A stretch of 63,450 bases of DNA from Mesostigma viride (GCA_009746045.1 RPFO01000764.1:412501-475950); one strand, 5' to 3'. Positions 30,701 to 41,907 are shown, counted from the first letter of the stretch. Numbers and translations are program-made. The notes: a model not told the origin generated them from the sequence alone.

Positions 30701-32782
30701 CTGCCGACGATGTGGACACCCGCATCGGCCTTTCCTGGACCAAGCTCCGTTCGCTCAACACCTACTGGCGCTCCAAGGGCCTGGACGAGCACCGCAAGCG
30801 CATGCTCTTCAAGGTCCTCGTCCTCACGGTGCTCACGTATGGCGCCGAGGCATGGACACTCACGGCAACACTGGCAGCCAAGCTAGACGGCACGGTAACC
30901 CGGATGCTCCGACAGGTCCTGAATGTCGGGTTTTCTCAGCGTAGGTCCTTAGAGTCTTTGTATCACGGTATGCCGCGTATTTCGGACGAGATTAGACAGC
31001 GTAGGATAGCATTTGTAGGACATCTTGCTCGCACCAGCCAGGTCGACACCGCCCTTGGTCTGGCCGGTCCCCAGCGGCTCGGCCAACCGGGGCGGCACAT
31101 TTTGACCTGGCCTGGCCCCAAGAACATTCCTAAAAAGGTAGGGAAACACGCCATGACCTATACCCAGATGTTGCTGGACGACCTAGTGGTCCCAGCCCAG
31201 TTTGAGTACCGCATCCACTCTCTCTCCCGTCTTTGGACTGCCATGCAGGACAAGGAGCGGTGGAAGAAGATTGTCAAGGCACACACGCCCGACCCTGTGG
31301 GCAAGCCACCTCCCCCCAAGCGGAGGAGGCGTTTTGATGAGTAGTGTAGTTAGGCTTTTCTAGATAGAGTTAGGATAGTTCGATCACGCGGCTTCCTCCA
31401 CCCCATCCATCATGAAATATGTGCTACATGACCTCCCCACGGAGGCATGTTATAATTTAATTTAATTTAATTGCCTCCAACCGGCCCGTCTTCTTGTTCT
31501 CAACCTTGATGCGCCGCATCCGATCCGTGCCCACGTCCAACAACATCTGACTGTAAACCTCCTCATTGCAACGAAAGTTGCGAGTCAAGGCGAGCTTCCT
31601 GACGCCCACCCACAGGTCCGAACGCACCACGCTCGCCGCGCACGCCCGAGTGCTGTCCCCCACAGGCGGAGCCACTTGGCGGAAGTCCCCAGCAAACACC
31701 ATCACCTTCCCACCAAAGGGCTCATCCTTGGAGCCTAACAGGTCCCGCAACAGCGCGTCCAACAACTGCAAGTGCACCTTGTGGACCATGCTGATCTCAT
31801 CGTAGATGATGACGTCCGCATCAATCAGCACTTTTGCTTTGGCGGAACCGAAGCGCACCCCGCACCCGGCTTCCGTGTCCAGCTCCAGCGGAAACCCTGC
31901 AAAGTGGTGCGACGTGCGACCCCCCCGCACCTGCGTCGCCGCCACGCCCGTGAACGCCATCGCCACCACATTGCGCCCCTCGTGATTGCACTGCTGCACA
32001 ACCGCGTTCAGCACGCGCGTCTTCCCTGTACCCGCTAGACCGTCCACAAAAAAACGCCGGTGCGAGATCTCCCCTCTTACAGCATGCATGATGGTCTGAA
32101 ACGAGAGGGTTTGTTCCATGGAAAAGTCGCCCACAAACGCCCGCGGCCCGCGGTGCGGTCGTGGCTGCTCGAACGCGAACACGTCCTCCCCCGCGTCACG
32201 CCGCGCCTTGAGCTGCGGGTCCAGCGCCCACACGTCCACGCCCCGATCGCACAACCGCTTGTCCAAATAATCCATCAAGCGCGCCAGTGCCCGCTGTCGG
32301 TCCGCAAATGTGATTCCTTCCGGCCGCGCCGCATCCCCGCAACGCTTGGCGTACTCGTTATCGACGTAATCAACGCACATGTCGTCGCGGAACTTCCAAA
32401 GCTGTTCGGGTGTCGCCATGTTTTGCAGAAGCAGCACGCAAAACAATCGTCGCAACGAAGGTGGCGCGCTCTTCCTTTCCACCGCTTGGCGCATGGCCTC
32501 CACCGCCTCGTTATCATCCTCCAGCAAATGTAACCGCTGGCATGCCTCCTCATACGTCAGCACCTCGCCATCCACCGTGCACAAGTCCTGCCACGACCGG
32601 CCCGCGCGCTTCAACAACAACGTGCGCAGAAAAAATAACTGCGGCTTCCTCAGGTCCGCGATGTAGATGCGCGCGTAATGCCGCTTCTTGCGCAGCTTCA
32701 AGTAGTAGCGTGGCGGGGGCGACGGGTCTCCTGACTCGCTCTCCGTGTCGGCACGCTGGGTGTCCACGACGCAGAAGATGAC
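27765..32782 (-). CDS. Helitron Pif1-like helicase exons, split by a LINE
   Basis: Exon 32782-28511 starts with the Helitron-specific region (RYYLKLRKKRHYARIYIADL, then FFLRTLLLKRAGRSWQDL). It continues with Walker A GLAGTGKT (~32021-32043), TGVAATQVRGGRTSH, Walker B IIYDEISM (~31790), GDFRQVAPP, and LTRNFRC near the insertion. Past the LINE it resumes with TGTNAARHAINAAVL, then KKNAIAIITRNLSHKDGLLNGTR. The next exon (28385-27765) gives the final motif LAYGVTVHKCQGQTLQRVGL and YTALSRV, then an acidic tail. This is the 5'-3' SF1B helicase that unwinds DNA during rolling-circle transposition. The LINE at 29007-31469 disrupts it, so this copy should be inactive; no other break is seen. Confidence 0.85.
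29011..29560 (+). pseudogene. Upstream part of the LINE ORF2 in another frame
   Basis: Frame 2 encodes the linker before the RT (EDWTDAEHERNWCRRKYLSA, then RLKRNRDPLQKPLLKAALVE, then SLDRWLAHNVSLTGGA). It stays open past 29497, where the RT frame has a stop. The frame then must switch to frame 1 in or near the C-run at ~29549-29559. A single-base change in that homopolymer would explain the break. Confidence 0.6.
29647..31344 (+). CDS. LINE reverse transcriptase
   Basis: The open frame runs from about 29500 (first Met 29647) to 31344. RT motifs in order are YDAAVGADHLSAELLK (motif 0/1), WQTAIRVMLYKKG, NYRGVCLQSAALKVFMRM, GFRSGRNT, FVDYIKAFDTV with catalytic Asp (~30130-30157), GVWQGCVLSPYLF, and the YADD active site at 30481-30492. 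A thumb region and a C-terminal 'RRIAFVGHLAR' motif follow, as in RTE/CR1/L2-like elements; no RNase H is seen. It primes cDNA synthesis on nicked target DNA. The native start is absent because of 5' truncation. Confidence 0.9.
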   Translation: MKEGCLATNDVVHPFTLEELDGALARLRYDAAVGADHLSAELLKTPDLAVRDLLLAFCNRVLLSDEPPPAEWQTAIRVMLYKKGSAADPGNYRGVCLQSAALKVFMRMMLHRLRAALDPHLGESQMGFRSGRNTVMAVFVARRLMEEVRRLPPDSLPLVLIFVDYIKAFDTVLWEALWAILALDRVPPAFIAAIRRLYEGSQAVVRTAEGTTPPFPLHHGVWQGCVLSPYLFIIVVDHVMRQARARFTALKGFEPGLDILNERGHGGVSTGYRLADLIYADDTTLIARPEHIQTWLDCLGLEARAVGLEISVKTEAMVIGASSRPPLPRLLDGTEVPLRDRFKLLGSWLPDTADDVDTRIGLSWTKLRSLNTYWRSKGLDEHRKRMLFKVLVLTVLTYGAEAWTLTATLAAKLDGTVTRMLRQVLNVGFSQRRSLESLYHGMPRISDEIRQRRIAFVGHLARTSQVDTALGLAGPQRLGQPGRHILTWPGPKNIPKKVGKHAMTYTQMLLDDLVVPAQFEYRIHSLSRLWTAMQDKERWKKIVKAHTPDPVGKPPPPKRRRRFDE

Positions 32783-32926
32783 CTGCAGTGCAGTCATCGT
32801 TCGCACAATTGTTAGCACACCGTTAGCCGACCCCCGCGGTTCACACATGCGCACAAATAACAACCTATCCAATCAAGCATAAACAAAGTCGTTGCTCGCC
32901 ATACAACACCCTAAACAAATTCGTAC

Positions 32927-32992
32927 CTCGCCATTAGCATTCCTTAGCGCGTCCTTTGGCACTTTGATCTCCTTGCCCTTTCTCCTCGCATC
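32927..32992 (-). CDS. 22-codon Helitron micro-exon
   Basis: A TGGCAG acceptor and a GTACGA donor enclose exactly 66 bases encoding DARRKGKEIKVPKDALRNAN plus Gly-Glu. It is in phase with the exons on both sides. It joins the Rep C-terminal part to the helicase across the minisatellite-bearing intron. Confidence 0.65.
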
Positions 32993-33071
32993 CTGCCATG
33001 TGTGCGTACACACGTACGGCCACACGGACAGAATAGAAGAAAACACACACATCATACAAACCATGCAACCC

Positions 33072-35131
33072 ACCATAGCTTCCGCAAGGGTGGTGAAGAA
33101 AATTTCAGCATAGCTTCCGCACTGGAAGGGTGGTTAACAAAAATTCAGCATAGCTTCCGCACCCCAAGGGTGGTTAAGAAAATTTCACCATAGCTTTCGC
33201 ACCCCAAGGGTGGTTAAGAAAATTTCAGCATAGCTTCCGCACCCCAAGGGTGGTGAACAAAATTCAGCATAGCTCGCGAACCCCAAGCGTGGTGAAAAAA
33301 ATTCAGCATAGCTTCCGCACCGCAAGGGTGGTGAAAAAAATTCAGCATAGCTTCCCGCCCCAATGGTGGTGAAAAAAATTCAGCATAGCTCCCGCACCGC
33401 AAGGGTGGTGAAAAAAATTCAGCATAGCTTCCGCACCCCAAGGGTGGTGAAGAAAATTTCAGCATAGCTTCCGCATCGCAAGGGTGGTGAAAAAAATTCA
33501 GCATAGCTTCCGCACCCCAAGGGTGGTTAAAAAAATTCAGCATAGCTTCCGCACCCCAAGGGTGGTGAAAAAAATTCAGCATAGCTTCCGCACCCCAAGG
33601 GTGGTGAAGAAAATTTCAGCATAGCTTCCGCACCGCAAGGGTGGTGAAAAAAATTCAGCATAGCTTCCGCACCGCAAGGGTGGTTAAAAAAATTCAGCAT
33701 AGCTTCCGCACCCCAAGGGTGATGAAAAAAATTCAGCATAGCTTCCGCACCCCAAGGGTGGTGAAGAAAATTTCAGCATAGCTTCCGCACCGCAAGGGTG
33801 GTGAAAAAAATTCAGCATAGCTTCCGCACCGCAAGGGTGGTTAAAAAAATTCAGCATAGCTTCCGCACCCCAAGGGTGGTGAAAAAAATTCAGCATAGCT
33901 TCCGCACCCCAAGGGTGGTGAAGAAAATTTCAGCATAGCTTCGGCACCGCAAGGGTGGTGAAAAAAATTCAGCATAGCTCCCGCACCGCAAGGGTGGTGA
34001 AAAAAATTCAGCATAGCTTCCGCACCCCAAGGGTGGTGAAAAAAATTCAGCATAGCTTCCGCACCGCAAGAGTGGTGAAAAAAATTCAGCATAGCTCCCG
34101 CACCGCAAGGGTGGTGAAGAAAATTCAGCATAGCTTCCGCACCCCAACTGTGGTGAAGAAAATTTCAGCATAGCTTCCGCACTGGAAGGGTGGTTAACAA
34201 AAATTCAGCATAGCTTCCGCACCCCAAGGGTGGTGAAGAAAATTTCAGCATAGCTTCCGCACCGCAAGGGTGGTTAAAAAAATTCAGCATAGCTCCCGCA
34301 CCGCAAGGGTGGTGAAAAAAATTCAGCATAGCTTCCGCACCCCAATGGTGGTGAAAAAAATTCAGCATAGCTCCCGCACCGCAAGGGTGGTGAAAAAAAT
34401 TCAGCATAGCTTCCGCACCCCAAGGGCGGTGAAGAAAATTTCAGCATAGCTTCATGCGGCCCTGACCATAGCTTCCGCACCGCAAGGGTGGTGAAAAAAA
34501 TTCAGCATAGCTTTCGCACCCCAAGGGTGGTTAAGAAAATTTCAGCATAGCTTCCGCACCCCAAGGGTGGTGAACAAAATTTTAGCATAGCTCCCAAACC
34601 CCAAGCGTGGTGAAAAAAATTCAGCACAGCTTCCGCACCCCAAGGGTGGTGAAAAAAATTCAGCATAGCTTCCGCACCCCAACTGTGGTGAAGAAAATTT
34701 CAGCATAGCTCCCGCACCGCAAGAGTGGTGAAAAAAATTCAGCATAGCTTCCGCACCCCAAGGGTGGTGAAGAAAATTTCAGCATAGCTTCCGCACCGCA
34801 AGGGTGGTGAAAAAAATTCAGCATAGCTTCCGCACCGCAAAGGTGGTGAAAAAAATTCAGCATAGCTTCCGCACCCCAAGGGTGGTGAAAAAAATTCAGC
34901 ATAGCTTCCGCACCCCAAGGGTGGTGAAGAAAATTTCAGCATAGCTTCCGCACCGCAAGGGTGGTGAAAAATATTCAGCATAGCTTCCGCACCGCAAGGG
35001 TGGTGAAAAAAATTCAGCATAGCTTCCGCACCCCAAGGGTGGTTAAAAAAATTCAGCATAGCTTTCGCACCCCAAGGGTGTTTAAAAAAATTCAGCATTG
35101 CTTCCGCACCACAAGGGTGGTAAAAAAAATT
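33072..35131. repeat. ~39-bp minisatellite, about 52 units, in a Helitron intron
   Basis: The unit is GCATAGCTTCCGCACCCCAA then GGGTGGTGAAAAAAATTCA, with variants (GTTAAG, CTCCCGCACCGC, GAACAAAA). Near-identical blocks recur with a 157-bp shift (33527, 33684, 33841), showing a four-unit higher-order repeat. It fills most of the intron between the Rep exon ending at 35338 and the micro-exon at 32992. The repeated AEFFSPPL frames are spurious. Confidence 0.92.
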
Positions 35132-35337
35132 GGCTTGCGTGTGGGGGAAAGCTGCCATGCATGTACATGTAGATGAGGGTGGCTGCCATGCGTGCGTGGG
35201 TAAAGGGGGCGCCTGGTATGCATGGGTGTGCATGGGTGTGGTGGCCATGCATGCATGTGGGGGGGAAGAGGCTGCCATGCATCACAAGCACTGACACGAC
35301 ACACACCTATTGCCCCCACCAACACCCTCCTTCTTAC

Positions 35338-37182
35338 CATCTCCTCATCCTCCGACTTGGCCTTGTGCACAGAGTACGTGCGGTAGAACTTGATATACTT
35401 TATCGCATCCATGCCCGGAAGGTCCTCCTCGGAGGGGCGCCCAAAGTAGACCTGAAGCTCCGTGTGTGACCGCTCCCGCAACGCCTTTTCCATGCTCCCC
35501 TTTACATTCTCCATATACGCGATCTCGTTCTCCTTGGGCACGTGCAGCGGCAACAACGAGCATCCCGGACGCATGAAATGCTCGTGGAAACCCATCAACA
35601 CCCACTCTGCCCGCGACGCCGACACCTGCACCCAACCACCGCAACCACAATCGCAAAGCACGCATCAACACCAACGCTACCGTCAAGCAACATGATTACC
35701 GTCGCATAAACAGCAAGCATTCCACCGAGTGCCACATAGATTTAGAACCCACCCATGCAAACACCCACGCCAAGACTCACCAGCCTAGCGGCAAGGTAGT
35801 CCGCGATCTCGTCATTGCCGTCGCTCGTCACCTTGACGTCCGCCGTCTCGTCAGACTTGTTCATATACTTGTTCAGATACTCGACGATGTGGATGCTGGC
35901 GACGATCTCCACATTGATGTGACAATCGAGCAGTAGCAAAAACACGGGATTATATGGCACAATCCACCTGTTCAGCTTGCACAAGGGCCGCCGGCGATAC
36001 TGCATGTACCCGCGCGCGTCCACATACGTCCTACCCACGTACGCCTTGGGGAACTTCTTTTGGCAAACCGGCCACGTTACATTCGCGTCGCACTCCTCCA
36101 AATCTGGCAGACCCTCGTCGTACTCCTTCCTCGCCGCCTCTTCTGCCCGCACGTCGGCAGCCCTCGCTGCCATCCTGGGAGGCTGCTCCACCTCCTTCCG
36201 CCTACCCTGCATGCACTTGGTGCCGCGATGATGATTGTGCACCATATGCGTTAAAACCTTCTCGCGCAACTCGGGCATCTCGACCGGGGGCAGCTCAGCC
36301 CATACGTGCTGATCCACCAACCCGTTCTCGTTCGTAGGGTGGCATACCTTGGGGAGCCGGTAGATGATATGAGCATGCGGCAATCCCCGGGTCTGATATT
36401 CTATAACGTATGTCAGATACACCGGCTTGCGCCCAAAGACCACCCCAGATGTAATCAAGGAGATGAGGAACCGCAACTTCAGTTTGAACACCCGATCCAC
36501 GATATCGGGATGCTCTAGCGGCTCTTTGGTCCCATCCGGTTTTGCCGGCACGTTATCCAAGATCTCTTTCCATCGAGGATTGCAAGTCATCGTCACAAAG
36601 TGACTCGGCTCGCCATCCGTGACAATCGCCGCCAACTGATCCTGGATACGGCTGGCGCGCGCTCGAACCCCAAAACCCACGCCTGCTGGAATGATGACCT
36701 TCTTGCCCACGCGCAGCTCATCAAGGACCTCATCCCCCGCATCCACCGCATCGTAGTCAATGTCCTCCTCCTTCTCGCGCTGCTCCAACTGCCGCAACGC
36801 ATCCTCGGCCTCACGCACCGTCGCAGTGCGCAGCTGCACGTCCTCCTGCATGCTACGCACATATGACAACCGGTTGTCTTGCACGCACGAAAATGCGTGC
36901 AGCGCAAACAATTGCCTCAAGGTGCCCTTGTTGCGAAACCGCTCGTCCGAGTACAGGCAATACTTCAGAATCTTGCCCAGTTTTTCCGACCTTGAACCAT
37001 CCTTGGACGCGCCACGCCCGTACCACCACAAGCCGACCCCCTCGGAAAACAGCACAGGGAACGCTAGGGGCATGTACCTCTGGTCCCCCATCACCAACCT
37101 CCGGCGGTACCGCTGCTCCCCATCCGCGTTGCGCTTGACAAAATCCACACGGAACTCGGCCGGTTCCGCCGTCCGCGTGTCC
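35338..37182 (-). CDS. Helitron Rep (HUH endonuclease) exons
   Basis: Exon 37182-35781 contains the Helitron_like_N core. It shows DQLAAIVTDGEPSHFVTMTCNP (motif-1 region), the metal-binding GLPHAHII (~36365-36390) in the usual 'QxRGLPHAHI' context, and the two-tyrosine motif YLNKYMNK (~35860-35890) with the catalytic Tyr pair four residues apart. Exon 35625-35338 continues with 'VSASRAEW' and 'PLHVPKENE', typical of the segment linking Rep to helicase. Rep nicks and joins single strands in rolling-circle transposition. All catalytic residues are visible, so this part looks functional. A GTAAGA donor at 35337 leads into the 2.3-kb intron filled by the minisatellite. Confidence 0.85.
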
Positions 37183-37324
37183 CTGCACACGTCAAAAATA
37201 TGAAAATCCATTGACAAATGAATAAGTTTCCCTCTGTTTACACATCAATCACCCATTCATTCTTTGAACAACGCGCCTGCCACAACATCTTCCATTCATC
37301 ACTTCCACCCACAATCTCACTTAC

Positions 37325-40300
37325 GCAGGGAAGATGAAGATCTCTTGCGCATCCACCTCAGCCTTGTCTTTCTCCGCGACCTCCATCTTCCCTTCCCTCA
37401 CGTCCGCCAACACCGTCTCCGCTTGGTGCACGAAATTCTGCAACAGCTCGTTGTAATCGCTGAAGTACTTTTCCAGCTCCGCCAACAGGTTGCCTGACTG
37501 CCCCTCCCTCAAGTCAAGCCTGCAAGCAAACATGCATTGCAACACAAGAACTTGTTGAGGTCATGCTGCCATGTACACCTCCATGCAATAGTAACAAAAC
37601 TACGATATTCTAGGCAGGAAATAACGCGACAAACACGCACTTTCCCCACTCACTTTGCTGTAACCGATGCCAACGCTTGCGACTTCTCCGCCCCGCCGAG
37701 CAACATGTACATGGTGTTGTTGCTCTGCTTGCCATCAATCACAAGCGGGTCCACCATCTCGACCGTCTGGCCATGCAACTCAAGTACGCTCGCACCACGG
37801 CCCTCCGCAGCGTGTCCGATTGGCTTGGAAGCCACCACGTGTGCCACCGCAAAATACCTATTGATGCTACGGCCGTAGGCCATCCACTGCCTCACATTGT
37901 CAGGATCGCAATGGATGCTACGCAACGCCTCCTCCTGCGGCGTCAACAAGTACTCAGCACGCTCCTCAGCGGTCCCCCTGCCCTCCGCCACCATTTCCTC
38001 CCACGTGCGCCGCTTCAGCATCACGTCCCGCAAATTAGGTTCGAGCCCCTTGCCCACCATTTTCCCATTAGAGCAGCACGGAGATCTACCGCGTCGCTCC
38101 TCATTGAACAATGGGGCGCCACACTTGCGGCAAACGCTCGTGCGATGACCAAACAGGTCATACGGCCTTTGCTCATCCGGGACATCGGCAATGGGTCTCA
38201 AACAGTACTCCCTAACCTTGTCAAAGCCAGCAAAGTCACCAGTTACGCGCGAAGCCATGAGCCTCCTCGCGTCGCTGCCGGTAATCCCAAACTGGTTACG
38301 CTCCTTTCGCTCCTACACCACGTCAAGCGAATGCGCACATACAAAAGATACAATGCACAAAATGCATTGGTTCAGGGCTTGCATGCGCACGGTGGTTTGT
38401 GGAGTGAATGGCATCCATCGGTGCGTGTGTGGGGAGGCTGGCATGAGAGCGTGCGCTTGTGGGACGAATCCCATGCTTGCTTGGGTGTGTGGAGGGGCTG
38501 GCATGCTACGTGGGTGTGTGGAGGGGATGGCATGCGTGTGTGGATGTGAGGTGGAGCTGCCACGCATGCCTATGTGGAGGAGTGGGGCTGGCATGCGTGT
38601 GTGCATGTGGTGGGACCAACAGTACAAAAAACAAACCACTCAAGCACCCTTACCCTCACGACCCGCTGTCCGGACGTCTCATTGCACCACCGTGCTTCAA
38701 TCGGGTCAATGAAAGCAACAGGAGACGCAGTCGAGTCAAAGTCCGGCCACGGTTCCGGGATCAAGCCATCACTTGTGGTCGACGGTTCGGTCTTGTACCC
38801 ATCACTTCCAGCCCCGTAGCCTGCTTCATCCTCATTAGCACCCCCAACGTCACCAGGGTCGCTCGAGCCTCCATCGCCATCATCCGGACTTCGCCTCCTT
38901 CGCCGCGCCTTACGTCTACGTCCAGGCTGCTCATCCTTCCGCGCTGTGCCGTCTGCTCTCCTCCGTGATGCATTCGCTTGCCCCGCCTCCTCTGCCCGAT
39001 TCACATTCGTCTCCCCTATATTAACGGCCGCCTGCCAATTCATCGTTGCAGACGCATCCTGCTGCGCCCGTTTATTTAACTGCGACCTCCTGTAGCTGAT
39101 CATGTTCCTCAACGACTTGATCTGCACACACAATAGCACAACCAAATAACACGCCACACACTCCATACACATAACATATTAGCTCAATGCAAACATGCTA
39201 CTACCATCAAAGACGAATTCATTCACATATTTCCAAGGACTTGAACAAACACAATCTAAATAACGCACTTGCAAACACACTCTTCGCAACTCACCACTGG
39301 GCCTTTGATATCCTCAGCGATGTTTTTCCGTCCTTCAAGTGCTTGCTTTAACTCTATCAGTTTCTCGATTTTCTGCTCGGTCGTGAGCCCATTATTTCCA
39401 ACCACGTCCTTCGCTGCATCACGGCATTGGTTCACCACCTCCTGTGCGCGCACCGCATCCAAGTCTTCATCGTCAAAAGGCAAGCGAACAAATCGCCGCT
39501 TCGCAGGACGCTGCTGTACAACTTCCTCATCATGCTCTTCGTCCAAGGACACGAACCGTCGCTTCGCTGGACGCTGCTGGACAACTTCCTCATCATGCTC
39601 TTCATCCATGTCCTGTTCAGCCATGCAGCCATCATCGTTTGCTGGGGGAACTTGGTGCACAGGCGTGCCATCGTCCACGTCCACACGAGGGTTCGCTGTC
39701 TGTGACCTTTGCATGTTTGCCGCGATGTTTGCACACTTCTTCTCCCACTCTCGCACTCTCCCCTTCAACCGCTCCACCTGCAGTTTCACAAAGAAAGCAG
39801 AAATATAACCCCAACAAAGCACAACTAGAGACATCACATTTCAATGATAATCCCACATGTGTCTACGTGCTCACTATGAGTGATTTCTAGCACATGCTGG
39901 ATACCACAATGCACCGATCACCAACTGTCCATTCCACTTACAACATTGGCGTATTCTTCCTTGTGCGTCTTCATGAACTCGTCCTTCCTTGCCTCCAGTG
40001 CATGCAGATGAACTTGTATAGCCGTGAGGCGTTCTTGCGCATTCCCCACAACAAAAAGTGCAGCATCGGCATAGTCGCTTGGTCTCCCAAACAGCGGAAC
40101 CTCCAGCAAAGAACTCGCAGGGGCTCCACCTGCAGCACCATGTCCGCCCCCAACATTGCCCACCTCAACCAGCACACAATCCAACTCTTCCCCGCCTTCA
40201 CAATTTCCAACACCCTTTGTGGCATATATGTACTCCTCCATCGCGATGTCATCTAGAACATCTTCCACAATGCCATCACATTCTCCGCCCCCAACATTGC

Positions 40301-40550
40301 CCGCATGGGCCCCAACAGCTTCACATGCAATGCTCTTGTCCTCGCCCATGCCCCCATCCATTACAAGCACAGAAGCACTCCTCTCCTCCACACGCAACCC
40401 TAGTAACATATGCAACAACCGCATGTCCAACATACGCAACTCATACATGTACAGAAACAACACATCATGCAACTGTAAAAATTGGACATGCGATCGCCCT
40501 CTACGCGCCGGCAGCACTGGTAACCCAATCGCATCCACTTGCGTTGCCAT
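37325..40550 (-). CDS. Helitron N-terminal exons with zinc motif and acidic extension
   Basis: Five exons (40550-39942, 39777-39295, 39121-38654, 38312-37654, 37519-37325) precede the Rep exon. Exon 4 has the Helitron N-terminal zinc signature CRKCGAPLFNEE...SPCCSNGK followed by 'LEPNLRDV'. Exons 1-3 (~520 residues) are acidic and Gly/Glu-rich, with heptad-like segments and a duplicated 17-residue unit (DEEHDEEVVQQRPAKRR twice) that resembles a nuclear localisation region. The Met at 40550 (MATQVDAIG) is the proposed start. Exon 1 is the least certain. Exon 5 is a coiled-coil-like 65-residue piece (LLAELEKYFSDYNELLQNF). Confidence 0.65.
38385..38615. repeat. Degenerate GTGGGG/GGCTGGCATGC repeat in a Helitron intron
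   Basis: GT-rich units with GGCTGGCATGC and GTGTGGAGG recur here. Related runs lie at 35140-35290 (in another intron) and at 42480-42665 and 51706-51895 in block B. It is a low-complexity minisatellite shared by several introns. Confidence 0.55.
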
Positions 40551-41068
40551 CACGCCCTTGCACAACTGCCACCAACAGTACATATATCCATGTAGGCTCA
40601 ACTTGACCAACCACTGAATTGCTATCAGTGGTGGTGGCGATGCAGCCATGCCCAACGTATCATGTGTGGCATAGGAAGATGGAAGCGCGCATGTGGCAGC
40701 AGCTGCAACACGCAGCCTGTACCGACGTGGCCGCCATGGGGGCCGGCAAGCTTCCTGTGGAGCACCACGCGAATACCCAGTTGGACGCCACACCGTGCGC
40801 TGCCATCGTGGCAACCGCGGTCGTATGACGCAGTTGACGTGAGACCAAGGACCTCGCTTCAGGCGCGCACCAAACAGCGGTACAGGAGCCTGCGTCAAAC
40901 ACATTTGAGAGATGTGCACCATACACAAAAAGCCCTCGTATTATCAAGAAAAGGACTGCAAACACGGACACACGACCACCCTACCCCCCGCACTATATTT
41001 CTTGCCAGATACAACACATTGCCCCAAAGGTAATGTAACTTTCAAAACACATCCATACCTACAATGCA
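40551..41068. other. 5' flank of the Helitron coding region
   Basis: No further exon could be assigned with confidence. 40937-41068 is a direct duplicate of 41908-42040. Confidence 0.35.
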
Positions 41069-41872
41069 CGCACCCCAAGGGTGTTTAAAAAATTCAGCAT
41101 AGCTTCCGCACCCCAAGGGTGGTGAAAAAATTTCAGCATAGCTTCCGCACCACAAGAGTGTTAAAAACAATTTCAGCATATCTCCCGCACCACAAGCGTG
41201 TTAAAAAAATTCAGCATAGCTTCCGCATCCCCAGGGTGTTTAAAAAAATTCAGCACAGCTTCCGCACCACAAGGGTGTTTAAAAAATTCAGCATAGCTTC
41301 CGCACCCCAAGCGTGGTGAAAAAATTTCAGCATAGCTTCCGCACCGCAAGGGTGGTGAAAAAAATTTCAGCATAGCTCCCGCACCCCAAGGGTGTTTAAA
41401 AAATTCAGCATAGCTTCCGCACCCCAAGGGTGTTAAAAAAAATTCAGCATAGCTTCAGCACCACAAGGGTGTTTAAAAAAAATTCAGCATAGCTCCCGCA
41501 CTAAAGGAACATGTTTAAAAAATTCAGCATAACTTCCTCACCCCAAGGGTGGTGAAGACAATTCAAAATAGCTTCCGCACCCCAAGGGTGTTTAAAAAAA
41601 ATTCAGCATAGCTCCCGCACCCCAAGCGTGTTTAAAAAATTCAGCATACCTCCCGCACCCCAAGGGTGTTAAAAAATTCAGCATAGCTTCCGCACCCCAA
41701 GGGTGGTGAGAAAATTTCAGCATAGCTCCCGCACCACAAGCGTCTGAACACATTCAGCATAGCTTCCGCACTGGAAGGGTGGTTAACAAAAATTCAGCAT
41801 AGCTTCCGCACCCCAAGCGTGGTGAAAACAATTTCAGCATAGCTCCCGCACCGCAACAGTGGTGAAAAAAAT
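41069..41872. repeat. Second array of the ~38-bp minisatellite, about 21 units
   Basis: Same unit family as 33072-35131 but with more GTGTTTAAAAAATTCAGC variants. At its right edge it joins ATGGCCTTGTGCACAGAGTACG, which is Helitron exon-7 sequence (~35361-35384). The array therefore derives from a rearranged Helitron copy. Confidence 0.85.
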
Positions 41873-41907
41873 ATGGCCTTGTGCACAGAGTACGTTTCCA
41901 TGCGTTG

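Larger units (their letters stand above)
29007..31469 (+). mobile_element. Non-LTR retrotransposon (RT type) inserted in the Helitron helicase exon
   Basis: It is flanked by a 12-bp target-site duplication ATTGCCTCCAAC at 28995-29006 and 31470-31481. It is in opposite orientation to the Helitron. It is 5' truncated (no endonuclease domain) and ends with a CCTCC/GGAGG stem-loop followed by a TAATTTAATTTAATTTAA tail. The 3' UTR is ~120 bp. The insertion looks recent because both host flanks are intact. Confidence 0.92.
24700..40550 (-). mobile_element. Autonomous Helitron-like element with 11-exon Rep-helicase-protease gene
   Basis: Minus-strand exons: 40550-39942, 39777-39295, 39121-38654, 38312-37654, 37519-37325, 37182-35781, 35625-35338, 32992-32927, 32782-28511 (interrupted by a LINE at 29007-31469), 28385-27765 and 27640-24983. 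All introns are GT-AG. The phases agree throughout, including the two split codons at exons 4/5 and 5/6. Removing the LINE and one TSD copy gives ~3,081 codons. Domain order is acidic N-terminus, Helitron N-terminal zinc motif, HUH Rep, Pif1-like helicase, two USP-like proteases. The 3' boundary is proposed at ~24716 (hairpin plus CTGA); the 5' TC end was not found and may extend past 40950. Confidence 0.85.

Noticed and set aside
33214-34902. Frames repeating AMLNFFHHPWGAE / AEFFSPPLGCGSY
   Set aside because: Translations of the 39-bp minisatellite located in a Helitron intron.
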